A stretch of 64,000 nucleotides of DNA from Paucimonas lemoignei (GCA_900475325.1 LS483371.1:1922001-1986000); one strand, 5' to 3'. Counted from the stretch's first letter, positions 50,836-60,397 are shown. A program made the numbers and translations. The notes: generated by a model from the letters alone, not told the origin.

Positions 50836-50870
50836 GGGGCCTTCCGCGCATGCGGTAGGCCCCTTTTTTT
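50836..50870 (+). terminator. Rho-independent terminator after pepN
   Basis: GGGGCCT/AGGCCCC (7 bp) encloses a 14-nt loop that itself contains GCGCATGC; seven T follow. It lies 18 bp after the pepN stop. Confidence 0.95.
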
Positions 50871-51031
50871 GTGTGGCATTGTTGTAGGGGCTTTCCAGCG
50901 CTCTGCGGCGATTTTTCATACAGGTTCATAACGCTTTGTCTGGCAGAAGCATCCTGCGGCAAAGCTCATCCTTTCGGGCTCCTGCGTACCGGCCTCAACC
51001 GACGCGCGTATGACCCTGATCGAGGTGATGG

Positions 51032-52003
51032 ATGTTGTTGAAAAATGGACGCAAGATACTGCTTTTCATGACTGCGCTAGGGCTAAGTGCCATTGGCCAG
51101 CAGGCATTCGCAGATGCCAGGGTGACCAACGAACAGCGCTTGAAGGTGGGCAGCGTTGATTTGAGCATAGGGCTTGGGCTGTTGAATGGGCGATCTCAGG
51201 AAAAGGTCTACGACGATGGCGCCAAGATCAGCCAGTTGACCTGGGACATCAAGCAAGTCCCTACGTTGCATTTGGGCGTGGCGTTCCACCCGCTGGACTG
51301 GCTGTCTTATGACGTGCGAGGCTGGACGCGGATCAGCGACGGCAACAGCCACATGAAGGATTACGACTGGACCAGCGATGAGGATGTCGGCTGGACTCAT
51401 TATTCGGATCATCCCAAGACCCGCCTCAAGAACGCGTGGCAATTGGAGCTCGCGGCCACTGCCTGGGCGCTCAAGCGTGAAGACCTTGCCTTGGGGTTAA
51501 CGGCAGGTTACCAACGCAGCCGGTTTGACTGGGAATCGCGTGGCGGCAGCTATATCTATTCCTCTGACGACGGCTTTCGTGATGATGTCGGACAATTTCC
51601 GGCTGGCGAGAAAGGCATCAGTTATCAGCAGACCTATGACACGCCTTATCTGGGCCTCGTCGGGTTCTACACACTGAAGAATTGGACGTTGGAAAGCCGT
51701 TACAAGTACAGCCAGTGGGTCCGGTCAAGAGGGTTCGATACCCACCACGAGCGTGACACAACCTTCAGCGACAAAAATGGCAACACCGGCAGCATGCAAA
51801 GCCTTGCCCTGGGGCTGACGTATAGCGTGAATCCGCAGCTGTCGTTCAAGGCGGGTATCGATCATCAGTTCTACACGTCGACCAAGGGCAGTGCGTTGAT
51901 CAAAAACGCTTCCAACGGTTACACCGGGCGTACCGAACCCAAATCCACTGCTCAAACCAACCGCACCACCATGACCACCCTGGCGGTCGCCTACAAGTTC
52001 TGA
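51032..52003 (+). CDS. Omptin-family outer-membrane protease
   Basis: A 323-residue protein with a signal peptide (LLFMTALGLSAIGQQAFA-DA) that reads along its length like OmpT/Pla: SIGLGLLNGRSQEKVYD, AGYQRSRFDWESRGGSYIYS, GFRDDVGQFPAGEKGISYQQ, YKYSQWV and a terminal VAYKF. The catalytic residues are present: Asp110 and Asp112 in KDYDW, and Asp236-His238 in GFDTHH (OmpT Asp83, Asp85, Asp210, His212). It should form a ten-stranded barrel that cleaves after basic residues at the cell surface. Alone between pepN and a REPIN. Omptins are best known from enterobacteria. Confidence 0.92.
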   Translation: MLLKNGRKILLFMTALGLSAIGQQAFADARVTNEQRLKVGSVDLSIGLGLLNGRSQEKVYDDGAKISQLTWDIKQVPTLHLGVAFHPLDWLSYDVRGWTRISDGNSHMKDYDWTSDEDVGWTHYSDHPKTRLKNAWQLELAATAWALKREDLALGLTAGYQRSRFDWESRGGSYIYSSDDGFRDDVGQFPAGEKGISYQQTYDTPYLGLVGFYTLKNWTLESRYKYSQWVRSRGFDTHHERDTTFSDKNGNTGSMQSLALGLTYSVNPQLSFKAGIDHQFYTSTKGSALIKNASNGYTGRTEPKSTAQTNRTTMTTLAVAYKF

Positions 52004-52381
52004 TAATTGCAGGCCGGGCGCTCAAACCCGGCCTACACTCGGATTCGGGAGCGCCCGGCAGTCTTGGTAGCCCCTCGGACCTGTGGGAGCGAATTCATTC
52101 GCGAGGGCAATGTAATGACCGGCAGATATGTATCGGATTTACTGGCCTCTTCGCGAATGAATTCGCTCCCACAGGGTTTCATCAGGTTTCACGACCAAGT
52201 GTCTGCATCAGCCAGGCTGATAACCCGCCAATCACAACAGAGGGCTAGACCAAAGATAGGCCCATGTCGATTGTCACGGGTTTCCAAAGCTGGATAGGAT
52301 AGGTCTGCTTCCAGAAAGCCAAGCGCTAGAGCACCTGGCTGGGGTCGACCTCATAAAAATAAAATGGATAGGGGACGCTTC
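52004..52381. other. Gene-free stretch with one REPIN before the YCF48-like gene
   Basis: It holds the REPIN at 52081-52174. The remaining ~200 bp before 52382 presumably carry the promoter of the YCF48/MMPL pair. No gene is supported. Confidence 0.5.
52081..52174. repeat. REPIN, class GAATTCATTCGCGA
   Basis: CTGTGGGAGCGAATTCATTC and its perfect complement flank a ~47-bp loop between the omptin and YCF48-like genes. Confidence 0.95.
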
Positions 52382-53467
52382 ATGAGTGAGCCTGTTAAGC
52401 GGCGCACGCGATCCAGGGTGGATGCGGTAGTCGGTCAGCCACTGGTTTTACCCACAGGCACGCTCCAGGCCACAGCCTATTCGCTAGTGGCGGCCGTCGC
52501 TCTGGCGTGGGCCACCAGCCCAGCCTATGCAGTCACGGCGCCTGCCGATCCGGCGCAGTACGCCATCGAATCGGCAAAATCCTCCCGCGGCCTGCTGCTG
52601 GACGTCGACCACGCGGGGTCCCGGCTGGTGGTGGTCGGTGATCGCGGGCACATTCTCTATTCCGATGACCAGGGCAAATCCTGGGTGCAGGCCAAGGTGC
52701 CGAGCCGTCAGTTGCTGACCGCGGTCGCTTTTGTCGATGACAAGCATGGCTGGGCGGTCGGCCATGACGCGCAGATCCTCGCCAGCAGCGACGGTGGCGC
52801 GACCTGGACCAAACAATTCGAAGACCTCAAGCGCGAAGCGCCACTGCTGGACGTCTGGTTCAAGGACACCAGCAACGGCTTTGCGGTGGGTGCATACGGC
52901 TCTTTGATGGCCACCACCGACGGCGGCAAAGACTGGCAGGATGTCAGCGAGCGCCTCGATAACGAAGACCAATACCACCTCAACGGCATCACCCAGGTGG
53001 CTGACAGCGGGTTGTTCATTGTCGGCGAGGCGGGGGCGATGTTCCGTTCCGCTGATGACGGCCAGACCTGGGAAAAGCTCGAAGGTCCTTATCAAGGCTC
53101 GCTGTTCGGCGCGGTCGGCACCGGCCAGCCCGGCACGCTGCTGGTCTATGGCCTGCGTGGCAATCTGTTCCGCTCCACTGATTTTGGCGACAGCTGGACC
53201 CCCATCGAACTCAAGGCGGCCCGCGGGCCATTGGAGTTCGGCCTGTCCAATGCCACGGTGCTGGAGGATGGCTCTGTGGTGCTGGTGGGCAACGGCGGCA
53301 GCGTAATGCGCAGCACTGACGATGGCCAGACGTTCGAGGTCTTCAACCGTCCCGACCGGATTTCGTTGTCCGGGGTTACGGCCAATGCACAGGGCAATCT
53401 GATCCTCGTGGGGCAGGGGGGCGTGCGCCTCACCTCGCCGACGGGCGCCGAGTCGACCCAACAATAA
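52382..53467 (+). CDS. YCF48/BNR-repeat beta-propeller protein
   Basis: A 361-residue protein with an export signal beginning unusually late (hydrophobic YSLVAAVALAWATSPAYA at about 37-55). The rest is a propeller made of repeats with the Asp-box look S-x-D-x-G-x-T/S-W: SDDQGKSW, SSDGGATW, TTDGGKDW, SADDGQTW, STDFGDSW, STDDGQTF. Such YCF48-like proteins accompany MMPL transporters in pseudomonads. GGGGA before ATG 52382 supports the start. The MMPL gene begins 27 bp later. The role is probably structural or in binding the transported lipid. Confidence 0.88.
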   Translation: MSEPVKRRTRSRVDAVVGQPLVLPTGTLQATAYSLVAAVALAWATSPAYAVTAPADPAQYAIESAKSSRGLLLDVDHAGSRLVVVGDRGHILYSDDQGKSWVQAKVPSRQLLTAVAFVDDKHGWAVGHDAQILASSDGGATWTKQFEDLKREAPLLDVWFKDTSNGFAVGAYGSLMATTDGGKDWQDVSERLDNEDQYHLNGITQVADSGLFIVGEAGAMFRSADDGQTWEKLEGPYQGSLFGAVGTGQPGTLLVYGLRGNLFRSTDFGDSWTPIELKAARGPLEFGLSNATVLEDGSVVLVGNGGSVMRSTDDGQTFEVFNRPDRISLSGVTANAQGNLILVGQGGVRLTSPTGAESTQQ

Positions 53468-53494
53468 GAACTATCAGGGCGGGGAAAGTCCGGC

Positions 53495-55888
53495 ATGAGT
53501 AACCTTCAAGACACGCAGCAGCACAAGGGCGAAAAGGAAACCTTCCTTGAGCGCCTGATCTTCAATAACCGACCGGCCGTGATCGTGATCTGCCTGTTGG
53601 TCAGCATCTTTCTGTTCTGGCAGGCGACCCTGGTGCGGCCCTCTACCAGCTTCGAGAAAATGATCCCGCTGGATCATCCGTTCATTCAGAACATGATGGA
53701 GCACCGAAACGACCTGGCGAACCTGGGCAACACGGTGCGCATCTCGGTCGAAGCCCTTGATGGCGACATCTTCTCCAAGCAGTACATGGAAACCCTGCGC
53801 GAGATCAACGACGAGGTGTTTTACATTCCCGGCGTTGACCGCTCCGGGCTCAAATCCCTGTGGAGCCCCAGCGTGCGCTGGACCGAGGTGACCGAAGAAG
53901 GTTTTGCGGGCGGCGAAGTCATACCTCAGAGCTACAACGGCTCCGACGACAGCCTGGACCTGCTGCGTAACAACGTGCTCAAGTCCGGGCAGGTCGGGCG
54001 GCTGGTGGCCAACGACTTCAAGTCGAGCATCGTTGACGTCCCGTTGCTGGAGTCGTACCCCGACCCTGAGGATCAGGGCAAGCTGATCAAGCTCGACTAT
54101 CAGCAGTTCTCCCATCAGCTCGAAGAAAAGATTCGAGACAAATACCAGGCCCAGAACCCGAATATCAAAGTCCACATCGTCGGCTTCGCCAAGAAGGTTG
54201 GGGACCTGATCGATGGGCTGTTGATGGTGGTGCTGTTCTTCGGCGTGGCGTTTGTGATCACGCTGGTATTACTGATCTGGTTTACCCGCTGCATCCGCAG
54301 CACCATCGCCGTGCTCTGTACCACGTTGATTGCGGTGGTCTGGCAGCTGGGGCTGATGCATGTGGTCGGCTTCGGGCTGGACCCTTATTCAATGCTGGTG
54401 CCGTTTCTGATCTTCGCCATCGGCATTTCCCATGGCGTGCAGAAGATCAACGGGATCGCCCTGCAATCGAGTGACGCCGACAACGCGCTGACGGCGGCGC
54501 GGCGCACTTTCCGCCAACTGTTCCTGCCTGGCATGATCGCGATTCTCGCCGACGCGGTGGGCTTCATTACCTTGCTGATCATTGATATCGGGGTGATCCG
54601 CGAGCTGGCGATTGGCGCATCCATTGGTGTGGCAGTGATCGTGTTCACCAACCTGATCCTGCTGCCGGTGGCGATTTCCTACGCGGGCATCAGTAAAAGG
54701 GCGATCAGCCGCAGCAAGAAAGACGCGGTCTCCGAGCATCCGTTCTGGCGCCTGCTGTCGAACTTTGCCAGTGCCAAAGTCGCACCGGTGTCCATCGTGC
54801 TGGCGTTGCTGGCCTTTGGTGGCGGCCTCTGGTACAGCCAGAACCTGAAAATCGGCGACCTGGATCAGGGCGCACCGGAGCTTCGCCCGGACTCGCGCTA
54901 CAACCAGGACAACAGTTTCATCATCAACAATTACTCCACCAGCTCCGACGTGCTGGTGGTGATGGTCAAGACGCCCCGCGAAGGCTGCTCGGCTTACGGG
55001 ACGCTGTCGGCGATCAACGAATTGACCTGGAAAATGGAGAACACCCCGGGAGTGCAGTCGGCGATTTCGCTGGTCACCGTGTCCAAGCAGATGATCAAGG
55101 GCATGAACGAGGGCAACCTGAAATGGGAGTCGCTGTCGCGTAACAAGGACGTGCTCAACAGCTCGATTGCCCGGGCTGATGGCTTGTACAACAACGCCTG
55201 TTCACTGGCACCGCTGCTGATCTTCCTCAATGACCACAAGGCCGAAACCCTCGACCGCGCGGTGCATGCCGTGCAGACCTTTGCCGACGAGAACAATCGC
55301 GAGGGCCTGGAGTTTCTGCTGGCTGCCGGTAACGCGGGGATCGAAGCGGCGACCAACGAGGTGATCAAGCAGTCCGAGCTGATGATTCTGATCCTGGTTT
55401 ATATCTGCGTCGCGGCCATGTGCATGATCACCTTCCGCTCATGGGCGGCGACCCTGTGCATTGTGCTGCCGCTGGTGCTGACCTCGGTACTGGGCAACGC
55501 GCTGATGGCGTTCATGGGCATCGGCGTCAAGGTCGCGACCTTGCCGGTGGTGGCGCTGGGAGTGGGCATTGGCGTGGATTACGGCATCTACATCTACAGC
55601 CGTCTGGAAAGCTTCCTGCGCGCCGGTTTGCCGCTGCAGGAAGCGTATTACGAAACCCTGAAGTCCACGGGTAAAGCGGTGCTGTTCACCGGGCTGTGTC
55701 TGGCGATCGGTGTGTGCACCTGGATCTTCTCGGCGATCAAGTTCCAGGCCGACATGGGCCTGATGCTGACCTTCATGCTGCTGTGGAACATGTTCGGCGC
55801 ACTGTGGCTGCTGCCAGCGCTGGCGCGGTTCCTGATCAAACCGGAGAAAATGGCCGGGAAGGTGGGGAATTCGCTGTTTTCACATTGA
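53495..55888 (+). CDS. RND-superfamily (MMPL-type) transporter
   Basis: A 797-residue inner-membrane protein with the RND plan: TM1 (AVIVICLLVSIFLFWQA), a large periplasmic loop to ~240, TM2-6, a second loop, then TM7-12. Conserved pieces are FLIFAIGISHGVQKINGIALQ and the late GVDYGIYIYSRLESFLRAGL (GxDY motif). Proteins of this family move lipids and hydrophobic compounds rather than multiple drugs. The YCF48-like gene 27 bp upstream is its usual partner. The DUF1302 and DUF1329 genes often found with such pairs are absent here. Confidence 0.92.
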   Translation: MSNLQDTQQHKGEKETFLERLIFNNRPAVIVICLLVSIFLFWQATLVRPSTSFEKMIPLDHPFIQNMMEHRNDLANLGNTVRISVEALDGDIFSKQYMETLREINDEVFYIPGVDRSGLKSLWSPSVRWTEVTEEGFAGGEVIPQSYNGSDDSLDLLRNNVLKSGQVGRLVANDFKSSIVDVPLLESYPDPEDQGKLIKLDYQQFSHQLEEKIRDKYQAQNPNIKVHIVGFAKKVGDLIDGLLMVVLFFGVAFVITLVLLIWFTRCIRSTIAVLCTTLIAVVWQLGLMHVVGFGLDPYSMLVPFLIFAIGISHGVQKINGIALQSSDADNALTAARRTFRQLFLPGMIAILADAVGFITLLIIDIGVIRELAIGASIGVAVIVFTNLILLPVAISYAGISKRAISRSKKDAVSEHPFWRLLSNFASAKVAPVSIVLALLAFGGGLWYSQNLKIGDLDQGAPELRPDSRYNQDNSFIINNYSTSSDVLVVMVKTPREGCSAYGTLSAINELTWKMENTPGVQSAISLVTVSKQMIKGMNEGNLKWESLSRNKDVLNSSIARADGLYNNACSLAPLLIFLNDHKAETLDRAVHAVQTFADENNREGLEFLLAAGNAGIEAATNEVIKQSELMILILVYICVAAMCMITFRSWAATLCIVLPLVLTSVLGNALMAFMGIGVKVATLPVVALGVGIGVDYGIYIYSRLESFLRAGLPLQEAYYETLKSTGKAVLFTGLCLAIGVCTWIFSAIKFQADMGLMLTFMLLWNMFGALWLLPALARFLIKPEKMAGKVGNSLFSH

Positions 55889-55905
55889 TTGAGGTGGAAT
55901 GAAGC

Positions 55906-55999
55906 CTGTGGGAGCGAATTCATTCGCGAAGGCGGCCTGACAACCGACGATTGTGTATCGGATGTACCGGCCCCTTCGGGAATGAATTCCCTCCCACAG
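55906..55999. repeat. REPIN, class GAATTCATTCGCGAA
   Basis: CCTGTGGGAGCGAATTCATTC and a slightly changed complement (TTCGGGAATGAATTCCCTCC) flank a ~44-bp loop between the convergent MMPL and GntR genes. Confidence 0.93.
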
Positions 56000-56026
56000 T
56001 GATGTCATTGCCAGATAATCGGCCAG

Positions 56027-56749
56027 TTACAACCCCAACTCTCTCCCCAACACCACACTCAACGCATTCCTCGCATCATCCAGCTGCACCAAAGTGGCAT
56101 GCCGAGCGCCAAGGGCGTCACGGTTTTCGATGGCGGTCAGGATTGCCTTGTGACGCGGCAACGCCAGCTCATGCAGGTTCGGTCGTTTATTGGAGTGCTT
56201 GAGCGCCTCGCGCAGTGCCAGTGACAGCATGTTGCACAGGTGGGCCAGCAAGTCGTTGTGGGTCGCGTCGGCAATCCGGCTGTGGAAATCCAGGTCCGGT
56301 TGCAACAAGGCCTCAGGCGTTGGTGCGGCTTCCATGCGCTGGTAGGCCTCGCCAATGGCGGCAATTTCTTCGTCGGTGGCGTGCTGCGCGGCAAGGGCTG
56401 CCACGGCAGGTTCAATGACCGCGCGGACGCTGGTCAGCAGATGGAAGAACTCATTCTGCGGCGTGCTCTGCATGATCCAGTGCAGTACGTCCGGATCGAG
56501 CAGATGCCATTCGCGACGCGCCTTGACCACCGTGCCCACCCGCGGCCTGGAATACACCAGGCCCTTGGCGACCAATACTCGGGTGGCTTCACGCAACACA
56601 GGGCGGCTGACCGCATACTCTTCGCACAGCAGCGCTTCGGCAGGCAGTTTCTCGTCTGGCTTGAAACGCCCGGAGACGATCTGCATGCCCAGCTCCTGGA
56701 CGATGCGGGCATGCATGCTTTTACGTTCGGAGGGCTTTCGGTAATCCAT
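56027..56749 (-). CDS. GntR-family regulator, FCD (FadR) subfamily
   Basis: A 240-residue regulator. The winged helix is SGRFKPDEKLPAEALLCEEYAVSRPVLREATRVL (given as SGRFKPDEKLPAE and YAVSRPVLREATRVLVAKG), ending SRPRVGTVV. The FCD domain has RAVIEPAVAALAA, DLDFHSRIADATHN and H/R metal-site residues (LPRHKAIL). ATG 56749 is chosen; the frame extends to 56791 without support. It lies downstream of the sugar-acid dehydratase on the same strand and probably represses it and the divergent genes through the site at 58846. Confidence 0.92.
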   Translation of the reverse strand: MDYRKPSERKSMHARIVQELGMQIVSGRFKPDEKLPAEALLCEEYAVSRPVLREATRVLVAKGLVYSRPRVGTVVKARREWHLLDPDVLHWIMQSTPQNEFFHLLTSVRAVIEPAVAALAAQHATDEEIAAIGEAYQRMEAAPTPEALLQPDLDFHSRIADATHNDLLAHLCNMLSLALREALKHSNKRPNLHELALPRHKAILTAIENRDALGARHATLVQLDDARNALSVVLGRELGL

Positions 56750-56822
56750 GGGGTCGCAAGTCGATCCTGAGCGATGAATGCGGGGCATCATAGCATCGGC
56801 GATGAATCCTGGCGCCCATCCC

Positions 56823-56916
56823 CTGTGGGAGCGAATTCATTCGCGAAGAGGCCGGTACAGCCGATACATTTCTGCCGGCTGTACCGACGCATTCGCGAAT
56901 GAATTCGCTCCCACAG
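56823..56916. repeat. REPIN, class GAATTCATTCGCGAA
   Basis: CCTGTGGGAGCGAATTCATTC and its exact complement flank a 46-bp loop that itself holds GGTACAGCCGA/GCCGGCTGTACC pairing. It separates the regulator gene from the dehydratase gene upstream of it on the minus strand. Confidence 0.95.
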
Positions 56917-57012
56917 AGCCGGGGTCAGCCAAGGCCTCTATGTGTGTTCAGATGACCTGCACCTAGACATAGAACCTCCCAAAAGGGTATTCATTCGGCA
57001 TCAATCAGGCGA

Positions 57013-58758
57013 TCAATGCGAATGCCTCGGCACCTCAGCCCCGCGCATGCCCACCAGAAAATCAAAGTCGCAACCCTGATCCGCCTGCAGTACGTGCTTC
57101 ACATACAACTCGCGATAGCCGCCCACCAGCAGTTGCTGCTGTTGCGGTGGCTGCCAGTCGGCCAGGCGCGCGGCCAGTTCGGCGTCGGGGATGTCCAGAT
57201 GCAAGCGCCCGGTGGCGCAATCGAGTTCGATCCAGTCGCCTTCCTGCACCACCGCCAACGGCCCGCCAGCGGCTGCTTCCGGCGCCACATGCAACACCAC
57301 GGTGCCGTAGGCGGTGCCGCTCATGCGGGCATCGGAAATGCGCACCATGTCGGTCACGCCCTGAGCCAACAGCTTGGCGGGCAAGCCCATGTTGCCGACT
57401 TCAGCCATGCCTGGATAACCCTTGGGCCCGCAGTTCTTCATGACCATGATCGAATTGGCGTCAATGTCCAGATCCGGGTCGTTGATGCGTGCCTTGTACA
57501 TGTCGAAGTTTTCGAAGACCACGGCGCGACCCCGGTGCTGCATCAGCGAAGCGGTAGCGGCAGAAGGTTTGAGCACCGCACCCAGCGGCGCCAGGTTGCC
57601 GCGCAACACACAGATGCCGCCGTCGGCGCGGATCGGGTTGTCCAGGGCGCGGATCACTTCGTTTTCGCCATAGATCGGTGCGTTCTGGTTGTTCTCCCGG
57701 ATGGTTTTGCCGTTAACGGTCAAAGCGTCGGGGTTGGGCAGCAGATTGGCTTCGTCCATGCGCCGCAGCACAGCCGGCAGACCACCTGCGTAGTAGAACT
57801 CTTCCATCAGAAAACGCCCGGACGGTTGCAGGTCGACGATGGTCGGCATGCCGCGACCGATGCGGGTCCAGTCGTCCAGCTCCAGGTCGACGCCGATACG
57901 CCCGGCAATGGCTTTCAAGTGGATCACCGCGTTGGTCGAGCCACCAATGGCGGCGTTGACCCGAATCGCGTTTTCAAACGCAGCCTTGGTGAGGATCTTC
58001 GACAGGCGCAGGTCTTCTTTGACCATCTCCACGGCGCGCATGCCGGACATATGCGCCAGCACATAACGGCGCGAATCGACAGCCGGAATCGCGGCGTTGT
58101 GGGGCAGGGAAGTCCCGAGCGCTTCGGCCATGCATGCCATGGTCGAGGCAGTGCCCATGGTGTTGCAGGTGCCTGCCGAGCGGGACATGTCACCTTCGGC
58201 CGCCAGGAAGTCATCCAGGGTGATTTGCCCGCCTTTATAGGCTTCGTGCATCTGCCAGACCACGGTTCCCGAACCGATGTCCTTGCCTTTGTGCTTGCCG
58301 TTGAGCATTGGCCCACCGGTCACGACGATGGCCGGGACATCGCAACTGGCCGCGCCCATCAGCAGCGCCGGGGTGGTCTTGTCGCAACCGGTCAGCAGCA
58401 CCACGCCATCAATCGGATTGCCGCGAATCGCTTCTTCGACATCCATGCTGGTCAGGTTGCGGGTGAACATCGCGGTAGGGCGCAGGTTGGATTCGCCGTT
58501 GGAAAACACCGGGAATTCCACCGGCCAGCCACCGGCTTCGATCACGCCGCGTTTGACGTGCTCGGCGATCTGCCGGAAGTGGGCGTTGCAGGGGGTGAGT
58601 TCTGACCACGTGTTGCAGATCCCGATAATGGGCTTGCCCTGAAACTGATGGTCGGCGATGCCCTGGTTCTTCATCCAGCTGCGGTACATGAAGCCGTTCT
58701 TGTCGGCAGTACCAAACCATTGGGCGGAACGCAGGGGTTTTTTATCGGAATCAGACAT
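57013..58758 (-). CDS. IlvD/Edd-family sugar-acid dehydratase (arabonate-type)
   Basis: A 581-residue Fe-S dehydratase. Cluster cysteines are visible in ELTPCNAHF, LLTGCDKTTPALLMGA and GTCNTMGTASTM; NAAIGGSTNAVIHLKAIA and MVRISDARMSGTAYGTVVLHV are family motifs. IlvD itself is usually a different length and context; this one fits the pentonate/hexonate group (e.g. L-arabonate dehydratase) which removes water from an aldonic acid to give a 2-keto-3-deoxy acid. AGAGAG precedes ATG 58758. Divergent carrier and FAH-type genes support a sugar-acid route. Confidence 0.92.
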   Translation of the reverse strand: MSDSDKKPLRSAQWFGTADKNGFMYRSWMKNQGIADHQFQGKPIIGICNTWSELTPCNAHFRQIAEHVKRGVIEAGGWPVEFPVFSNGESNLRPTAMFTRNLTSMDVEEAIRGNPIDGVVLLTGCDKTTPALLMGAASCDVPAIVVTGGPMLNGKHKGKDIGSGTVVWQMHEAYKGGQITLDDFLAAEGDMSRSAGTCNTMGTASTMACMAEALGTSLPHNAAIPAVDSRRYVLAHMSGMRAVEMVKEDLRLSKILTKAAFENAIRVNAAIGGSTNAVIHLKAIAGRIGVDLELDDWTRIGRGMPTIVDLQPSGRFLMEEFYYAGGLPAVLRRMDEANLLPNPDALTVNGKTIRENNQNAPIYGENEVIRALDNPIRADGGICVLRGNLAPLGAVLKPSAATASLMQHRGRAVVFENFDMYKARINDPDLDIDANSIMVMKNCGPKGYPGMAEVGNMGLPAKLLAQGVTDMVRISDARMSGTAYGTVVLHVAPEAAAGGPLAVVQEGDWIELDCATGRLHLDIPDAELAARLADWQPPQQQQLLVGGYRELYVKHVLQADQGCDFDFLVGMRGAEVPRHSH

Positions 58759-58845
58759 GATCGGCTCTCTTATTGTAAGACTTAATGGCGTTTCTACCGA
58801 TTAAGTTAAGCGCAAATTCGCCTCATTGGAAGTGTTGTTAGCTAA

Positions 58846-58858
58846 ATAGTAATACTAT
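58846..58858. promoter_or_regulatory. Candidate FCD-type GntR operator in the divergent promoter region
   Basis: ATAGT-AAT-ACTAT is a perfect inverted repeat that matches the FadR-subfamily consensus TNGTNNNACNA. It lies 88 bp before the dehydratase start and 108 bp before the MFS start, where one repressor (probably the product of the gene at 56027) could govern both directions. Confidence 0.6.
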
Positions 58859-58966
58859 ATAGTCGATTTTCAGTGAGGGATTGACCCTGGCAAAAGCACG
58901 TCACGTGCTCGAAGCGAGAGGCAAAACCCGCGGGTTCCACAATAAAAACAAATGGAGACCACACAC

Positions 58967-60286
58967 ATGAGCCAGGAACTCAGGCTTATCCGTCGCATCA
59001 CCCTGAAATTGATCCCTTTCCTGATCCTGCTGTACCTGATCGCTTATGTGGACCGCTCCGCCGTGGGTTTCGCCAAGCTGCACATGGGCGCAGACATCGG
59101 CATCGGCGACGCCGCCTACGGGCTGGGCGCCGGGCTGTTTTTCATCGGTTATTTCCTGTTTGAAATCCCCAGCAACCTGATGCTCGAACGCTTCGGCGCC
59201 CGGCGCTGGTTTGCGCGGATCATGATCACCTGGGGCGCGATCACCATTGGCATGGCCTTCGTGCAGGGGCCGCATAGCTTCTATGTGATGCGCTTTCTGC
59301 TGGGGGCCGCCGAAGCGGGTTTCTTCCCCGGCGTGCTGTACTACATCACGCAGTGGTTCCCGGTTCGGCATCGCGGCAAGATCCTGGGCCTGTTCATCCT
59401 TTCGCAACCCATCGCCATGATGATCACCGGCCCGGTTTCCGGTGGTTTGCTGGGCATGGATGGCGTGCTCGGGCTGCATGGCTGGCAGTGGTTGTTCATC
59501 GTGATCGGTACCCCTGCGATCCTGCTGACCTGGCCGGTATTGCGCTGGTTGCCGGACGGTCCGAAGCAGGTCGACTGGATGGATCAGGCCGAAAAGGACT
59601 GGCTCACCGGTGAACTGAAAAAAGACCTGGAAGAATACGGCCAGACCCGTCACGGCAACCCGCTGCATGCCCTCAAAGACAAGCGCGTTCTGCTGCTGGC
59701 GTTGTTCTACCTGCCGGTGACCTTGAGCATTTACGGCCTGGGCCTGTGGTTGCCGACCCTGATCAAGCAGTTTGGCGGCACCGATCTGGTGACCGGCTTC
59801 GTGTCCTCGGTGCCCTACATCTTCGGCATCGTCGGCCTGCTGATCGTGCCGCGCAGTTCCGATCGGCTTAACGACCGTTACGGCCATCTCGCGGTGCTCT
59901 ATGTACTGGGCGCCATCGGCCTGTTCCTCAGTGCCTGGCTGACCTTGCCGGTGGCGCAACTGGCGGCGCTGTGTCTAGTGGCGTTCTCGCTGTTTTCCTG
60001 CACGGCGGTGTTCTGGACGTTGCCAGGGCGATTCTTCGCTGGCGCCAGTGCGGCGGCCGGTATCGCCTTGATCAACTCGGTGGGCAACCTGGGCGGCTAC
60101 ATCGGCCCGTTCGTGATCGGTGCGCTCAAGGAGTACACCGGCAACCTCGCATCTGGCTTGTACTTCCTGTCCGGGGTGATGGTGTTTGGGTTGATTCTGA
60201 CGGGCGTGGTTTACCGAGTGCTGGAGCGTAAACACGTGTTGCCCGCCAGCGATTTCGCCGCCAGCGCCCGTAGCCGACAGGCCTGA
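58967..60286 (+). CDS. MFS transporter, ACS type (sugar-acid importer)
   Basis: A 439-residue carrier with ACS marks: AYVDRSAVGFAKLHMGADIGI, FFIGYFLFEIPSNLMLERFGARRW (given as FLFEIPSNLMLERFGARRW), GAAEAGFFPGVLYYITQWFP. ATG 58967 is chosen with GGAG 8 bp upstream; ATG 58952 would overlap that site. Divergent from the dehydratase, followed by the AraD1-like enzyme, so it likely imports the aldonic or uronic acid degraded by them. Confidence 0.93.
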   Translation: MSQELRLIRRITLKLIPFLILLYLIAYVDRSAVGFAKLHMGADIGIGDAAYGLGAGLFFIGYFLFEIPSNLMLERFGARRWFARIMITWGAITIGMAFVQGPHSFYVMRFLLGAAEAGFFPGVLYYITQWFPVRHRGKILGLFILSQPIAMMITGPVSGGLLGMDGVLGLHGWQWLFIVIGTPAILLTWPVLRWLPDGPKQVDWMDQAEKDWLTGELKKDLEEYGQTRHGNPLHALKDKRVLLLALFYLPVTLSIYGLGLWLPTLIKQFGGTDLVTGFVSSVPYIFGIVGLLIVPRSSDRLNDRYGHLAVLYVLGAIGLFLSAWLTLPVAQLAALCLVAFSLFSCTAVFWTLPGRFFAGASAAAGIALINSVGNLGGYIGPFVIGALKEYTGNLASGLYFLSGVMVFGLILTGVVYRVLERKHVLPASDFAASARSRQA

Positions 60287-60306
60287 TATCTGTGGCGCGG
60301 TGAACC

Positions 60307-60397
60307 CTGTGGGAGCGAATTCATTCGCGAAGAGGCCAGCCTGAAAATACATCAGTGTCTGACACACCGCTTTCGCGAATGAATTCGCTCCCACAGG
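60307..60397. repeat. REPIN, class GAATTCATTCGCGAA
   Basis: CCTGTGGGAGCGAATTCATTC and its perfect complement flank a ~42-bp loop, lying inside the presumed operon between the MFS and AraD1-like genes. Confidence 0.95.

Noticed and set aside
48749..50962. 737-codon minus-strand frame across pepN, similar long ones across katG, fadH, ilvA and the sugar-acid dehydratase
   Set aside because: Codon-bias artefacts opposite well-supported genes; histidine- and glutamine-rich products without motifs.
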